Positions 32,409 through 43,628 of a stretch of DNA of 64,000 nt are shown here, piece after piece. A program made the translations under genes and the position numbers. Each line of letters opens with the position of its first letter. Position 1 is the first letter of the stretch. The notes under the pieces are model-generated. The model did not search any database. It had not been told where the DNA came from and saw nothing but the letters and a program-made list of their open reading frames with translations. The DNA comes from Cherax quadricarinatus (Eukaryota; Arthropoda; Malacostraca; Decapoda; Parastacidae): assembly GCF_038502225.1 (NCBI RefSeq), contig NC_091325.1, positions 33,016,014 through 33,080,013 on the forward strand, written 5' to 3'.

Positions 32409-33940
32409 CTAGAATGAACTGTTGATTCGTTCTTGTGAACCTTGTTCGGTACTAGGGTTCAGTTTCTTTTGAGTTGTCGATGAAGATATTACCTGAGTTG
32501 GGAAACGAAGTCGCTCGTTCCTGGTATCCCTCTCTAGCCAATAACAGTGTTTCCTTAAATGCCCTTTCTTATTACAATAAGTGCAGTTCAACTCACTGTT
32601 ATGCCTTAGTGGTTTTGAACTTTTCCTAGAGTTAGATCTAAATTTATTATTAATGGGCGTGGAGGCATCATAGGAGGTCGGGCAAGGATTCTGTATGCGA
32701 CGCATCTCTGTAAGATTGGATCGTCCTTTCTTAGGGGCATATTTAGTCACTGTTTCCTTACTTTTTGTTTCGCCAATCAATTGTTGAGATATTTCATAAT
32801 TATCGGCGAGCGAGGCTGTTTCTAGTATATTTACTATGGGGCAACTAATCAAATACCTATACAAGTCTTCTGGTAAATTATTATAGAAATCCTCATGCAG
32901 GATCAATTGGGAAAGACTTTCCATAGATTTACAGTTAGAAGCTCTACACCATCTCTCAAAGCGATTTTCTTTTCACGTGCAAAATCTACATACGACTGAG
33001 TTGGCTGGCGTTTTAATGCTCTAAAGGTTTTTTGATAACTTACTGGGAGGAGATCATAAGCCTCTAGGATAGCCTTCTTAACGGAATCATAATCCACATA
33101 TTTCTCAAAAGGTAACGTAGCCGTACAACTTTGAGCTTTACCAGTCAACGAAGTATGTAATAAGGTTGCCCAGTGTTGTCGGGGCCAGCTCATAGCACGT
33201 GCTTGATTCTCAAAGACTTCAAAATAAGTATCTAAATCTCCGTCATTAAACCTTGGAACCATAGATGCAGCTTTTTGTATATTGAAAGAATCATTTGAGG
33301 ATTCAGTACATCTTTCACTCACATTACCTTGTTGTTGTTGTCTTATATAGCGGAGCGTTTCCCTTTAAAAGTCTTCTTCATTTAATTTACGCTGAGCCTC
33401 AATTTGAGCAGTCTGTAAAATAAATAGTCTCTCTAATTTCTCAAACTGACTTTGAGAAATATGCCCCGATGGTATCGAAAATGAGGGAATTGAACTGGCG
33501 GTATGTGGATATTCCTTTGGACGTGCACCTTGAAGGACAGGCTGACCACTAATAGGAATTCCTTCAGTAACGGGCGAATGCCGAACAGCGGCTGCACCCT
33601 GCAACACTTCATCTACTTTACTAGAAGCCAAAGCGGGACCTAATCTGTCTGATTCAGTTTCAAGATCAACTCTTTGAAATTGTTCTTCTAATACTTCGAA
33701 TCTCGACTGGTAGCTTATTTGAGAAACTAAACTTTCAGAGTCAGAATCTCATGCTACATGATGGTTAGAGGCCTCTGGAAACAATTTGTTTCTAATTACT
33801 GCCCTTACGGTATTGGCTGTGTAATATCTATCGTATGGTACTCCCAATTTACGGGCTATCTGCCAGCATGTTTGAAGTTTCAAGGAGTCCAGCTTTGACA
33901 ATGTTAAATCTTCAAATAACTCTTTAATGTGATTTTCCAT
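32409..33940 (-). pseudogene. gag polyprotein with CCHC knuckle, three interruptions
   Basis: The first Met is placed at 33,940 ('MENHIKEL'), the first in-frame Met downstream of the 5' LTR and primer site. Stops occur near 33,749 and 33,365 and a frameshift near 32,920. The capsid-like region ('VPRFNDGDLDTYFEVFENQA' near 33,185-33,250; 'WATLLHTSLTGKAQ') resembles gypsy gag. A nucleocapsid knuckle 'CTYCNKKGHLRKHC' lies near 32,545-32,590. It would form the particle and package element RNA. Confidence 0.85.
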
Positions 33941-34026
33941 GATCAATATTTTGAAATTAAATGAAGATAAATTCCCAGTACATAACTTTAATATTGTTCT
34001 TTTGATCAATGTCTTAGAACAACAGA

Positions 34027-34046
34027 GCTCCCTGACGGGTACCCCA
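34027..34046 (-). other. Primer-binding site
   Basis: On the minus strand, two bases after the LTR end, TGGGGTACCCGTCAGGGAGC begins with the TGG that pairs with a tRNA 3' CCA. The matching tRNA was not identified by eye. Confidence 0.7.
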
Positions 34047-34048
34047 TT

Positions 34049-34884
34049 TGTTGCGATTAAGAAATTTTTTAAAGAACTTCAGAATGTGGCCTGTTACCAT
34101 TTATTTCTTATGCAACAAGATTTTTGGATCCGAGTTATTTAAAGGCATTTTAGAGTCTAGGGGAAATAATTTAAACTGGGAAACTCCATAGAATAATATT
34201 CAAATTTATTAATTTAAATACAATATTTTATCTTCTCTTTGTAGTCAATGTAACTTAATACTTTGTACAATAAATTTACCATATACATTTGGTTCAAATT
34301 CATGGAAATGTCACATTAATAAGGAAGTTTAATTATTCTTCCTGTAATTAAGTCTTCAATAACATTTACGTCTTTGTCTTAACAAGACTATAAACTCAAA
34401 ATACAAAAGGTACAAGATTTAACAAGACCTTTGAATCTGGCTGTAAAGTATCTCTATGGATTACTGAGCTGACCAAGAATATAAATATCAAAAGAATCTT
34501 TCAGAGCAATGAGGAACAAACTGAGTCAGCTTTAGAGTCCAAGTCTCAAAACCATTCAAACTGTACACCGTAAGAGACCGATATACGATCAGTTGTCAGG
34601 GTTAGAGCATGGAGCAGACTGACTACTTGCCAGTCTGTTGACGCGTCGTTAGGTTGGATCAGCTGAGCCAAACGTCAGCCAGCCGGACATAAACAATTGA
34701 ACAATTCACCGGATGGTTCCGAGACTTAAACTCTATATACACAAGAAATCCTACCTAACAATAATAATAAAATAATAGTGATAATAATAACAAAATAGTG
34801 ATAATAACAAAATAATGATAATAACAAAATAGTGATAATAACAAAATAGTGATAATAACAAAATAGTGATAATAACAAAGTAGT
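34049..34884 (-). repeat. 5' LTR, interrupted at its outer end
   Basis: Matches the 3' LTR from CGCAACA inward (34,049) to the 'ACAAAGTAGT' run at 34,875-34,884. There Tx1-like copy E begins. About 140 bp of the LTR's outer end is missing here and is found, inverted, at 46,587-46,758. A short extra segment near 34,613-34,645 distinguishes it from the 3' LTR. Confidence 0.88.
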
Positions 34885-35042
34885 AACATTCGCTGCCTGA
34901 CCACGGTGGAGTGCGGTTGTGCCCTGCGCCCCTCTGCTGTTTTCAGGCGAGCTGCCTCGTTTCGTCACTCAACCTTTGAGTAGTGAGGAAGTGCGCTGCT
35001 GCTGCCCCTGGGGTTGATTAGTGGCAGTTATATTTTCACAGC

Positions 35043-35840
35043 ATGGCGCAGGCAAGCCGGAGACGCATAAACACAGTCTCTGTTGAGCTTATCCATGGGG
35101 CTGTGACAGGAACTTCTATGGACCTGATACTACCTGCAATCATATGAGATACATATGGTATTGCTGACGAGGAGATATATGGAGTAGCGCTGAATGGCAC
35201 GACGAGGATCTTTGTCAAGTTTAATTTGGCAAGTGTGTATGAGGCGGTGGTAGACAAGTACCAGGAGGTTACTTTGACAGTTAACTCCGCTGTAACCGTG
35301 CGACTTCACGACGTTTCTCGCCATTACACATGGGTTAAGATTAGAAATGTGCCATTTGAGGCGGATGATTCTGACATCCATCTTGCGATGGGCAAATATG
35401 GTACAGTACATATGGCCACTGTTGGGAAGTGGGCCACTGGGCCATACTCAGGGAAACTCAAAGGAACGTATTCTGTGAAGATGACGTTACGTTACCCTAT
35501 TCCGTCGTATGTAGTGCTGCCAGAATTTCGTACCCATGTGTTTGTGACATACGCTGGGCAACGCCGGACCTGTCGGTTATGTGGGTCATATGATCACCTA
35601 GTGGCTCTGTGTGGAATTAGGCGTGGCAACATGGAACAAAGGCAACGACATACAGCAATAGAGAAGAGTGAGGATTTGCCTTATGTGACTCTGCCTACAC
35701 AAGGTGGGTCCTGGAGTGAGGAGGTCAAGAGAGCGGAGGAGATGGAGTCAGCAGGTGTGACGAGGGGGGGGGGACACCCCTTCAAGCAGAGGGAGCATCA
35801 CGGAAGCGCGCTGCTGCGCTATCTGACTCCGAGGACGTGA
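35043..35840 (+). pseudogene. Tx1-like copy E ORF1
   Basis: ATG at 35,043 is supported by alignment with the copy D start ('RRRIN' follows in both). One nonsense codon (TGA, apparently CGA to TGA) lies near 35,146. Then the frame runs through 'SRHYTWVKIRNVPFEAD' near 35,322-35,370 and the zinc-knuckle-like 'CRLCGSYDHLVALCG' near 35,570-35,615. The C-terminal tail is charged, and a G-run near 35,765 probably shifts the frame near the end. RNA-binding ORF1 function is inferred from the family. Confidence 0.82.
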
Positions 35841-36034
35841 TCACGCCTGCTCAGCGCACTGGCAAAAAGTCCTGGGCGGAAGTTACGCAGAGAGGACACA
35901 GCGGCCCTAAGGGGAAAGGAGTTGGTTAAGAGCGTTTCTAAAGGGGGAGAGAGGGACCGAGGTGTCACGAAACGATCTGGTGGCAAGACAGTACCAGGGT
36001 CAAGAAGGAAAACCACTCTGTAAGCTTCAAGTGC

Positions 36035-38095
36035 ATGACATTGAACATTAATGGATTGAGATCAGAGAGAAAGTGTGTATGGTTTAGTGAATATTTGGTG
36101 CGTAATAGTGTTGACGTGGTGTTCGTGCAGGAACACAACTACAGACCAGGTTATGAGTTGAAGGTAAATGGGTATAATGTGTATGTGGAGCATGCGATAA
36201 GGTTGAAAGGAGGAGTTGCCATCCTGGTAAGGGAAACTAGCCCGTTCGTAGTGAGGCATTGTGAGGGTGGGGAGGGGAGGGTGATTCGTGTAGATGGGTG
36301 GTGGGGTAGGGTACAGATGAGTTTGGTGTGTGTGTATGGTCCAGCAGAGGGAGATGTGCGTATTAAGAATAAATTTGTGAAGGATGTCTTAGTATATTAT
36401 TTGCGTGCTTTGCCGGGTGTAGCTGTAATTGGTGGTGATTGGAATTGTGTGATAAGGTGTAAGGATGTGGAACCTAGAGGGGCAGGGTATTGTTTGGGGA
36501 TTTTGGGGGAATTATTAAATGGAGTGGGGTTAATGGACGTTGGAAGGGGTGGGGTTGTAGAACATACTTTTGTTAGACGTGGATATGCGGCAAGACTGGA
36601 TCGATTGTATGTGCCCCGAACAGTAATAGTGAGCAGAGTGCGTGTGGTGGACGTGGTTTTTTCGGATCACAGAGGAGTAATGGTGGACCTAGAATGGGAG
36701 GGATTGCCTAGAAGGGGTCAAGGTTATTGGAAGTTAAATGTGAAGCTTTTGCAGGGTGAGGAATGTCGTCAGTCTTTTGCGCAATTGTGGGAACTGTTGG
36801 TGGATGAGGCGCCTGGGGATGATGAACTGGTAAATTGGTGGGATTCGGTGGCTAAAAATCGTATCAGAGAATATTATATTTGTCGTGGGAGGGAAGATAA
36901 TCGGTTAAAGTATGGGTTTTAAAGATATCTTGAAGGGCAGCTGCGTGACTGTTATGCAAGAGGAGGAGCAAGCTATCCAGTGCAGGACATTGAGGGTTTA
37001 AAGGAGAGTATTAGGGTATTGCAAAACGAGCGTTTTGATGGTGCGCGAATTATGGGAGGATTGGAAGAAGTGCTATGGGGTGACCGGCCGTCGGCTTGCG
37101 TGTTAAGAGGCCAGAGAAAGAGGAGAGTGACGATGGAGATGATGGGGTTAAACGTACATGTAGGGATGGAAGGGTATAGAGCGGGTCAAGCATTGGTAAC
37201 GACAGAGGGTATGAGTGGATATGTAGACGCTTGGTTTAAGTCATATACGCAAAGCGTGGGCTTCCGTGAGGTGGCATTGAGGGAAATGGGAGAGTATGTG
37301 CAGTGTGAGCTTGATGGTCAAGATCGGGTGACATTAGGTGGGCCGATTACGGAGTGTGAGATTTGGCAGGCGTTGTCAGGAGTGAGCTTGGGAAAAGCGC
37401 CGGGTATAGACGGACTGCCAAATGATTTCTACGTAAAGAATTGGGGGGTTCTGAGGGTTTTTTTAGTAAGGCTGTTTAACATACTTAAGGCGGCTGAGGT
37501 AATGGGAGAGCAGCAACGGACGGCCGTTGTGGTGTAGGTACCGAAAGGGGAGCAGTCAACGGTAATGGATTATCGGGCACTTTCGCTTATGTGTGGAGAT
37601 TATAAGTTGTTTGCGAGAATATTAGGGAACAGAATCAAGAGGGTAATAGGCAAGGTAATTGATAGGGGGCAATATGGGGTGCCAGGAAGGTCGATGTATG
37701 AAGGGCATGGCATGATTCGAGAATTTATAGAGAAACAGGGGGAGTTGGGTGATGGAGGTGTATTGGCGTTAGATTTGAAGGCTGCTTATGATAGTGTAGA
37801 AAGGGAAGGGTTATGGAGGTTTATGTGTTGGCAAGGTTTTGGGGAAGAAATAATATCTTGGGCAAAATTATTGTATCAGGGGGCGTCGATGAGGGTGCAG
37901 GTTAATGCGAGGCTAGGAGTTAAAATACAGATGCGACGGGGACTGCGCCAAGGCTGCCCACTATCACAAATATTGTTTGAGTGTATACAGGATCCATTTT
38001 ATAGGGCCATTCAGAGGTGTGTTGTGGGAAGGGGAGGGTACTGACCGGGGGGAGGGGGGGCTGGTATCGTAGGTTATGTGGATGACACGACTTGG
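36035..38095 (+). pseudogene. Tx1-like copy E ORF2 (EN and N-terminal RT), truncated
   Basis: The endonuclease is nearly intact: 'LNINGLRS' at 36,041, 'QEHNYRPGYEL' near 36,128, 'GGDWNCVIR' near 36,433, and 'SDHRGVMV' near 36,664. Stops lie at 36,920 and 37,535. RT follows with 'KAPGIDGLPNDFYV' near 37,396, 'DYKLFARILGNRIK' near 37,597, 'ALDLKAAYD' near 37,765 (first catalytic Asp), and 'LRQGCPLSQ' near 37,945. A frameshift in a G-rich run near 38,030 precedes 'GYVDDTT' at 38,075-38,095, where the copy breaks off. The same frameshift occurs in copy F. Confidence 0.88.
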
Positions 38096-38600
38096 CAACC
38101 AAGATCACCTACCTGACCCATAGTCAGGACATCCCAATTTAGCTTACCCAGGTAATTTTTCAGTCCCATGAAGTCGGCCAAGTGAAAATCTGGGACAGAG
38201 ATTTGATTGCAGTAATCTGGGAAATTCCATGATAAATTGAAACTAAGTGATTTGTGATCACTTTCTCCAGCTCATCATTAACCTCAAGATTATGATTATG
38301 ATTAGTGAATCTTTGTTGGCAAGAACCAAGTCAAGCAGATTGTTTCCTCTACTTGGTTCTGTCACAACCTGTTCTAAAAAGCAATCCTGAACCGTATCAA
38401 GAAAGTCACTAGACTCAAGATTTCCTGTCATATTGTTCCAATCAATTTGTCTCAAGTTAATATCTCCCATTATCACAACATTTTCATATCTAGATGCCTA
38501 ATGAATTTCGTCCCATAACAGCTTACTGCACTCCCTGTCAAAGTTTGGGGGCCTATAAATCACACCCAAAATTAATTAGTCACGTCCCTCGAGAAACTGT
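38096..38600 (-). pseudogene. CR1/L2-like endonuclease fragment
   Basis: Minus-strand match to 49,694-50,170 of the intact element. It contains the endonuclease core 'GDINLRQIDWNNMTGNLES' near 38,415-38,472 and the 'LLDLVLA' motif near 38,330. One end abuts copy E exactly at the proposed breakpoint (38,095/38,096); the other meets the BEL/Pao remnant. It is diverged from the intact copy and lacks the RT. Confidence 0.82.
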
Positions 38601-38604
38601 ACGA

Positions 38605-40900
38605 AACAGTTTATATTAGCTAGGGAGAACTGGCAGCCCAAGAAGCGTCTAAGGCAAGAACCTCTATGCAGAGCCTCAGAGGCACTCATGCCAGAATATG
38701 CGTGTTCTGCGAAGGCGAACACACTAGCACGAATTGCTCTGAGTATAAAACGCTGAGCAGTAGGCAACGGAGACTAAAAGATTTGAGACTGCTTCAAATG
38801 CTGTGGGGAACACTTTTCCAGAGACTCTGACACCCAGCTCAGTAAGTGTCGAGGCTGTTGCAGAGGTAAGCACCATACTGCACTATGTCCCAATAATTTA
38901 AGGGACCCCCAGGCTAGTAGGGATATCTCTCAGATAGAGATAGAAAATGAGCCCGAGCCTGAAATGGTAGCCAACGTGATTAGTAGGAGTGAAGTCTCTA
39001 ATCCGAGTGAGAATCACATAGGTGCTGCCCTACCAACAGTCATGGCAGAGGTTGTGAATGGGCACAGGTCCGAAACAACCCGATTATTCTTTGACTCTGG
39101 AGTACAAGTATCCTTGATAACAAAGAAGTTGGTGGCCAAATTAAAGTTGAAGGCCAACAGAAAGGTTAGTATGACATTGGGAGGAGCTATAAGTCAGATC
39201 CCACCCAAATCTTATGACGTGGTGGATGTCACAGCTAAATTAGGTGGACATCGCAGAGACATTACAGCCTTGGTGGTAGAGACGTTACCCATGGCAATTA
39301 CAGCAAGAGGTCTTGCTGCAGCAGCCAAGCAATTGAAAGATCTTGGCGTGAAGCTGGCAGACCAGGGAATTACCACTGACACAGTCAGAAATGTAGGTAT
39401 CCTGGTGGGAGCCAACCAGATAGATAACTTCCTCTCTACACAACAGACGTTTAGGGAAGGAATTGGTTTATACAGATCCCCAGTAGGATACATCATATGT
39501 GGCGGGATTCCAGCTGATTTCCCTGCCACGCCAGAGAGGGAAGAAGCTGTCCCCATGATATCTGGGGGAGTAGTGATAATGAGTATCAGTATACACGATG
39601 AACTGCCAGGTAAGCTGAACCAGGTAGGCAGTGACAAACACTCAGCCACCTTGGGAAAACACTTTTATGAGGTATGTAAAGAGGGAGATAGAATGCCATT
39701 AAATCCAGGGAACCTCGTATCAGTGGGAGGAAAGGCTACCATGGCATGTGGGCCACTGGGTAGGAAAGTACAGAGCTGCTCAGTCAAGGCTAGACATACG
39801 AATGATGTTAAAGCTAAAGGGATGGGTGTTAAAACCACCAGAACCAACAAGTTTACACCCCCAGAGGTCCACACGGCAGAAACTGGATGGTTGAAGTTAG
39901 ACCAGAGTCTGCTCGACGAGAGTGGCTGGATGGCACTCGTGTCCAGGGTCCACTGTGGGTTCTTGCGGAAGGTGAGCTTGATGTAGACTTATCGCCTACC
40001 TTCGCTGGCAGGAGGATGTGGAAACTTATTTGATCCAAAAGTTCCACAAGGCAGATACGTTGTATGAAGGCCCTAATATTCAACGGAAAGGCCGTCTGAG
40101 TTCTGCTGGCCCTTATATCCACCCAAAACACATACATACACCCAGGTTGGCGAAGGTGGTTGGAAGGTACATTTTAATTGATAGATTTACCCTTCAAGGG
40201 TAATAAACTAATATTAGGATTTTGAGGCAACTGTAGGTAATAATAATGTAGACCTAAGACCTTAATGTAGGTAGTAATAGGCTGGTAATATAGGCAAACA
40301 CTAGGTTATATTCGCTAGGGAGAACTGGCAGCCCAAGTTTGCACGACGAGGCATGGGGTTTTGAGACCGCAGTGCCTCCTTTTTTGTCGAAAGTCCGAAC
40401 GAGGCACACCGCCGTGAACATCAGGGCGGCGCCCCGCATGTCTAGATATACTAGGCTCTGGGGAGATCTGGTGGAGGCACCTCGAAGTACCATAGATGAC
40501 CTCCTCCATCAGGCCCATACAGTAAGACAAGACCTTCCTTTCTTTCTCAGTATTCTAGCCAGTTTCTGTGGGAAATTGCGAGTGAGTTGATCTGTGTATC
40601 TTTGTGCAGTTGGACGGCCACTGACAAGTACGTACCGGCGTCTCCTCGTTGTTAAGCTTAGAAGCTAGTGTCACTTCCTGCATAGTTATACTAGGGGTTA
40701 CTCTCCCCCTTGGAAACAGGAATTTCTGAGGTGCAGGCAGGTCACCAATACCAACTGAATATTGCAGGAATTAAGGTTCCCGTGTGCACGTGGTTCTGAG
40801 GGGAAATCCAGAGAGGCTAAAGCTTAAGAAGTTTGAAGACCGGGATACATTCTCCAACACCAAGTAAGTTAGTTCTTTATTCGTGCATGCAGGCGAGATT
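38605..40900 (+). mobile_element. BEL/Pao LTR element remnant, internally deleted
   Basis: Contains a gag zinc-knuckle region, an A17-type protease, a short C-terminal segment and a probable 3' LTR (from about 40,140). RT, RNase H and integrase are absent. A perfect 22-bp 'CTAGGGAGAACTGGCAGC' motif family occurs at 38,613 and 40,313. I read this as a trace of the 5' LTR fused to gag by deletion, with the second copy in the 3' LTR. LTR ends were not resolved. Confidence 0.65.
38640..39986 (+). pseudogene. BEL/Pao gag C-terminus and protease
   Basis: Zinc-binding segments read 'CVFCEGEHTSTNC' near 38,690-38,730 and then, after a frameshift near 38,785, 'CFKCCGEHFSRDS' and 'CRGCCRGKHHTALC' to about 38,887. 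The last frame then stays open to 39,986. The protease has 'FFDSGVQVSLIT' near 39,090-39,125 (active-site Asp), 'ILVGANQID' near 39,400, and 'RSPVGYIICGGIP' near 39,475-39,510. These are A17-family landmarks of BEL/Pao. Nothing downstream resembles RT, so pol is deleted. Confidence 0.8.
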
Positions 40901-41535
40901 TCATGCATCATCAGTCATTTATGGAAATGTGTCCTATAAGCCACTTGTGAGGCTGAGGTACCAGCCTCAGGGCTCGGTGTTAACATAGCTTGCTAGGATA
41001 GACAACTCACATGGAGACAATCCAGACAAATTTCCACAACTGTCTTGGTGCAATTTACTTTTCATAGAAAAACACAATAAGAATTTATCACTTTAAAGGT
41101 TTCTCTGCAATGAGCACTGCTAATCTGCAGACGAGTGAAGCTCGTTTGATGCAAAGGTGATCAGGTTTTACTCCAAATGAGCCACAGTCATTCTTTATCA
41201 CTGTACTCAAAAACAAACAGAAAAGTACACCACTACAACTCATTGTTGGCTAAACACCAACGTTGATGCATTTTCAGTTCATGATAAAATTAAAGAGCTG
41301 CCTGAGTTACCTCTCTACATATTAATTATCTAAAAGGTATACACAATAATTTTTATAAATCGAGAATAAATATTCATTACCACACAGTCTGCTTCATTAT
41401 TATGAACTGAGAAACTCTGTGAACAGTATTAGTGACCATTATCATACATCTCTATTTTTAAATATGAAATAAACACTTCACAGACAATATGTAAACAAAG
41501 TCTCCAGAAGCAGTACAAAATGTTAGTGTACATTT
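40901..41535. other. Unassigned AT-rich sequence
   Basis: No coding homology, no clear repeat family and no RNA gene seen. Confidence 0.4.
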
Positions 41536-41860
41536 TATTTTGTGGTACATGAATGGTATATCTTTATTGTAGACGTTTCGCCATCCAGTGGCTTTATCAA
41601 ACAAATTCTAGGATATGATTAGAAGACAGTAGAACTATATACAAAAGATGAGGTAATCAGTTCATTAGCCTTGATGTTGCACATGTGTATAAATTTTTCA
41701 ACTTGTCGGTATTGTATAACTTTCATGTACAACTTGTCAGACACTACAGCATCATGGAATCTTGGTTCAGAGGACATCCACATTACCTCTTCATTGACTC
41801 TATCCAATTGATAACTGAGAAAGAGGTGTAATGTAGAACTAAAGACTCCGTGTACTTGAT
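41536..41860. repeat. Penelope-type terminal repeat, inverted pair scrap
   Basis: The left part (to about 41,660) is minus-oriented with a decayed hammerhead-like core near 41,568-41,602 (TTGATAA in place of CTGANGA). The right part is plus-oriented with 'TTGTCGGTATTGTATA' near 41,703 and 'TTGTCAGACACTACAGCAT' near 41,736. This repeats the inverted layout of the arrays at 4.4 and 54 kb in a more decayed state. Confidence 0.65.
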
Positions 41861-42109
41861 GTTCTGCCAAAAGTCCATGGTGCCATTCTTAGTCGATAGC
41901 ATCAGCAATATTTCCATTGTGTCTACACTGCTGATCTTTGGATTAATCCAGCGACTAGTGCCACATTGTGGAGATCAGCAGCAGAGCGACCTCATCGGTA
42001 GCCGTATTGACAGTCACAAAGAAGTGAGTCGAGAACTGCTGTCATATACTCAAGATTTTTGCCAGAGAATGACAAGAGTGACAGTGGCCTTTAGGTACTG
42101 ATTTCCGCT

Positions 42110-42398
42110 TTGCTTTTCTTGAGAAAATGGGACTATATTTGTCTCTTTCCACATAGGTCATTTACACTGTGCTAGGCAATGTTGATAGTGCCTGATGATG
42201 CCAGCTGGTCTATACATTTACTCAGCAATCTTGAACTTACCCTATCAGGACCCACAGCCTTTTCTTTGACCAAGTATTTAAATGATGTGCTTTATCCTGT
42301 CTTACTTTCACCTCGCATAACTTTGACATAGTTCTTGCTGTAAGCATAAATGGTTCCCTAACTTGATCAGGAACTTGAATGTCGGCGACAAAGCATTT
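42110..42398 (-). pseudogene. CR1-type LINE linker/RT fragment
   Basis: Minus-strand reading gives a decayed 'LAKCFVADIQVPDQ' near 42,365-42,402, 'REPFMLTARTMSK' near 42,325-42,360, and traces of the RT finger region further left. Same region as the fragment at 25.1-25.5 kb. It runs directly into the inverted-duplication arm. Confidence 0.5.
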
Positions 42399-43575
42399 AG
42401 CAAGTCAGTTTTCTCTTATTGTCAGCCTCCCATCAACTGATGACCTACTTTTGGACATCCCCCATTTTCTGACAGGCTGTCATGTACAGGATCCTGTTTC
42501 AAATAGTGGAATGCCTTTTATATCTTCAACAGGCTATGTATTCGGACAAGAAAATCAAGCCGAGGCCGACCTGAATGCTTCGTTACGTACTGCCGGTGAT
42601 TAACGATATGCTTAGTGAAGGCGTTCACTTGGTTATCAACATTTCCTTCGAGATCATTCCGAGAGGATGCGGTAACCTCTTAGCAAGGAGCCGGCCATTT
42701 TCCTCTCTCCTACAGCCAGTTTGTGCGCAACGATTCTCTGCCTTGTTCTGCTGGTATCTTCAGTGCCGTAAAAACAGCTGTCTAATCAGATTAGCTAACA
42801 TAACTAAGAGGTTTGTAAGTGACTGCCTTTAGATAGATACTACTGGGTCAAGGGAGGATTCAGAGATATGGGGAGCAAAGTCATAAAAGTAATTTTTTTT
42901 TTCAAATACTGAAAGAAGTTCATCGCAGTACTTGTGTATAAGATATTTCGTGTAAGATGTTAGCAATTATTTTGAAGCAGAAGAGTGTACAGATTTTCTA
43001 TCAGGAAGTCGACTGGCTCTGCTGCCATTGAGATCTGTACCTTACACATGCCTGAATATAGGTAATAGGGCTATGTATAGCCTGAAAAAAATATAATTGC
43101 CAGAAGATTAAGAAATTATTGAGCAGATCATGTACAGTTATGGAAATAAAAAGCAACGCTTCCATTCTGACTGCTGCCTTTCTCGTCGCATCCATGAAGT
43201 GCAGCCAGCAACTCATGAAAGATTTTTTGATGTTCTGTCGTCTACAAATGTCTCACTAACGGCGAGCAAGTCAAACTGATGAGTGTTCACGAAACTGTGA
43301 GGCCATCAACGGCTGGTAGGTGCTAAGGTTATGAATTTTTCCGAGCTTTAGAACTTTACATTTATCTACATTGCACTGCATCTGCCACTTTTCTGATCAC
43401 GAATTGAGTTTGTCTTAAAATGGAAACCTGGGAGTTAGTCGACCTTTGTGGGTCGCATCCTGGGACATAACTGACCTAATTTGCCTAAAATGCTCTGCAT
43501 AACAAGCTGCTTGATATATGGTAGTACGTCATTGATGCCAGCTAGGCCTGTATATATGTACTTGTAGAAATAAAG

Positions 43576-43587
<12 letters not shown>
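42399..43587 (+). repeat. Inverted duplication arm 1 (1.19 kb)
   Basis: Near-identical, in reverse complement, to 52,713-53,900. A 71-codon frame and an 85-codon frame recur in both arms with only one-codon or one-residue differences. Scattered substitutions separate the arms, so they are not a trivial copy. The right end is 'TTGTAGAAATAAAGATT' leading into ATT repeats, the look of a retroposon 3' tail. A CR1/L2-like 'KWQMQCNVDKCKVLKLG' scrap is embedded on the minus strand near 43,350-43,405. No gene supported. Confidence 0.85.

Positions 43588-43626
<39 letters not shown>
43588..43626. repeat. (ATT)n microsatellite tail
   Basis: Pure trinucleotide run continuing the ATT tail of arm 1. Arm 2 has only three units at the corresponding place. 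Confidence 0.95.

Positions 43627-43628
<2 letters not shown>

Larger units (their letters stand above)
27668..34888 (-). mobile_element. Ty3/gypsy-type LTR retrotransposon with Gmr1-like pol order
   Basis: Minus-strand element of about 7.2 kb with LTRs at both ends, a primer-binding site and a polypurine tract. Reading 5' to 3' on the minus strand the order is gag, protease, integrase, reverse transcriptase, RNase H. Sequence motifs are gypsy-type, but placing integrase before RT is the copia-like order known from Gmr1-type elements. The 5-bp target duplication CTCAC lies left of the 3' LTR (27,663-27,667). Its partner is at 46,582-46,586 in reverse complement, beyond a detached piece of the 5' LTR. 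The frame is interrupted by several stops and shifts, so this copy is inactive. The two LTRs differ by small indels and substitutions. Confidence 0.88.
34885..38095 (+). mobile_element. Tx1-like LINE copy E, 5' half
   Basis: Full-length 5' end: 158-bp 5' UTR, ORF1, and ORF2 up to the RT catalytic motif, where homology stops at 38,095. It inserted into the outer part of the 5' LTR of the Gmr1-like element. The 14-bp AATAACAAAGTAGT at 34,871-34,884 is the 5' copy of the target duplication. The 3' copy is at 46,745-46,758 in reverse complement, next to the poly-A end of copy F. E and F are inferred to be one insertion now separated by an inversion. Confidence 0.85.
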
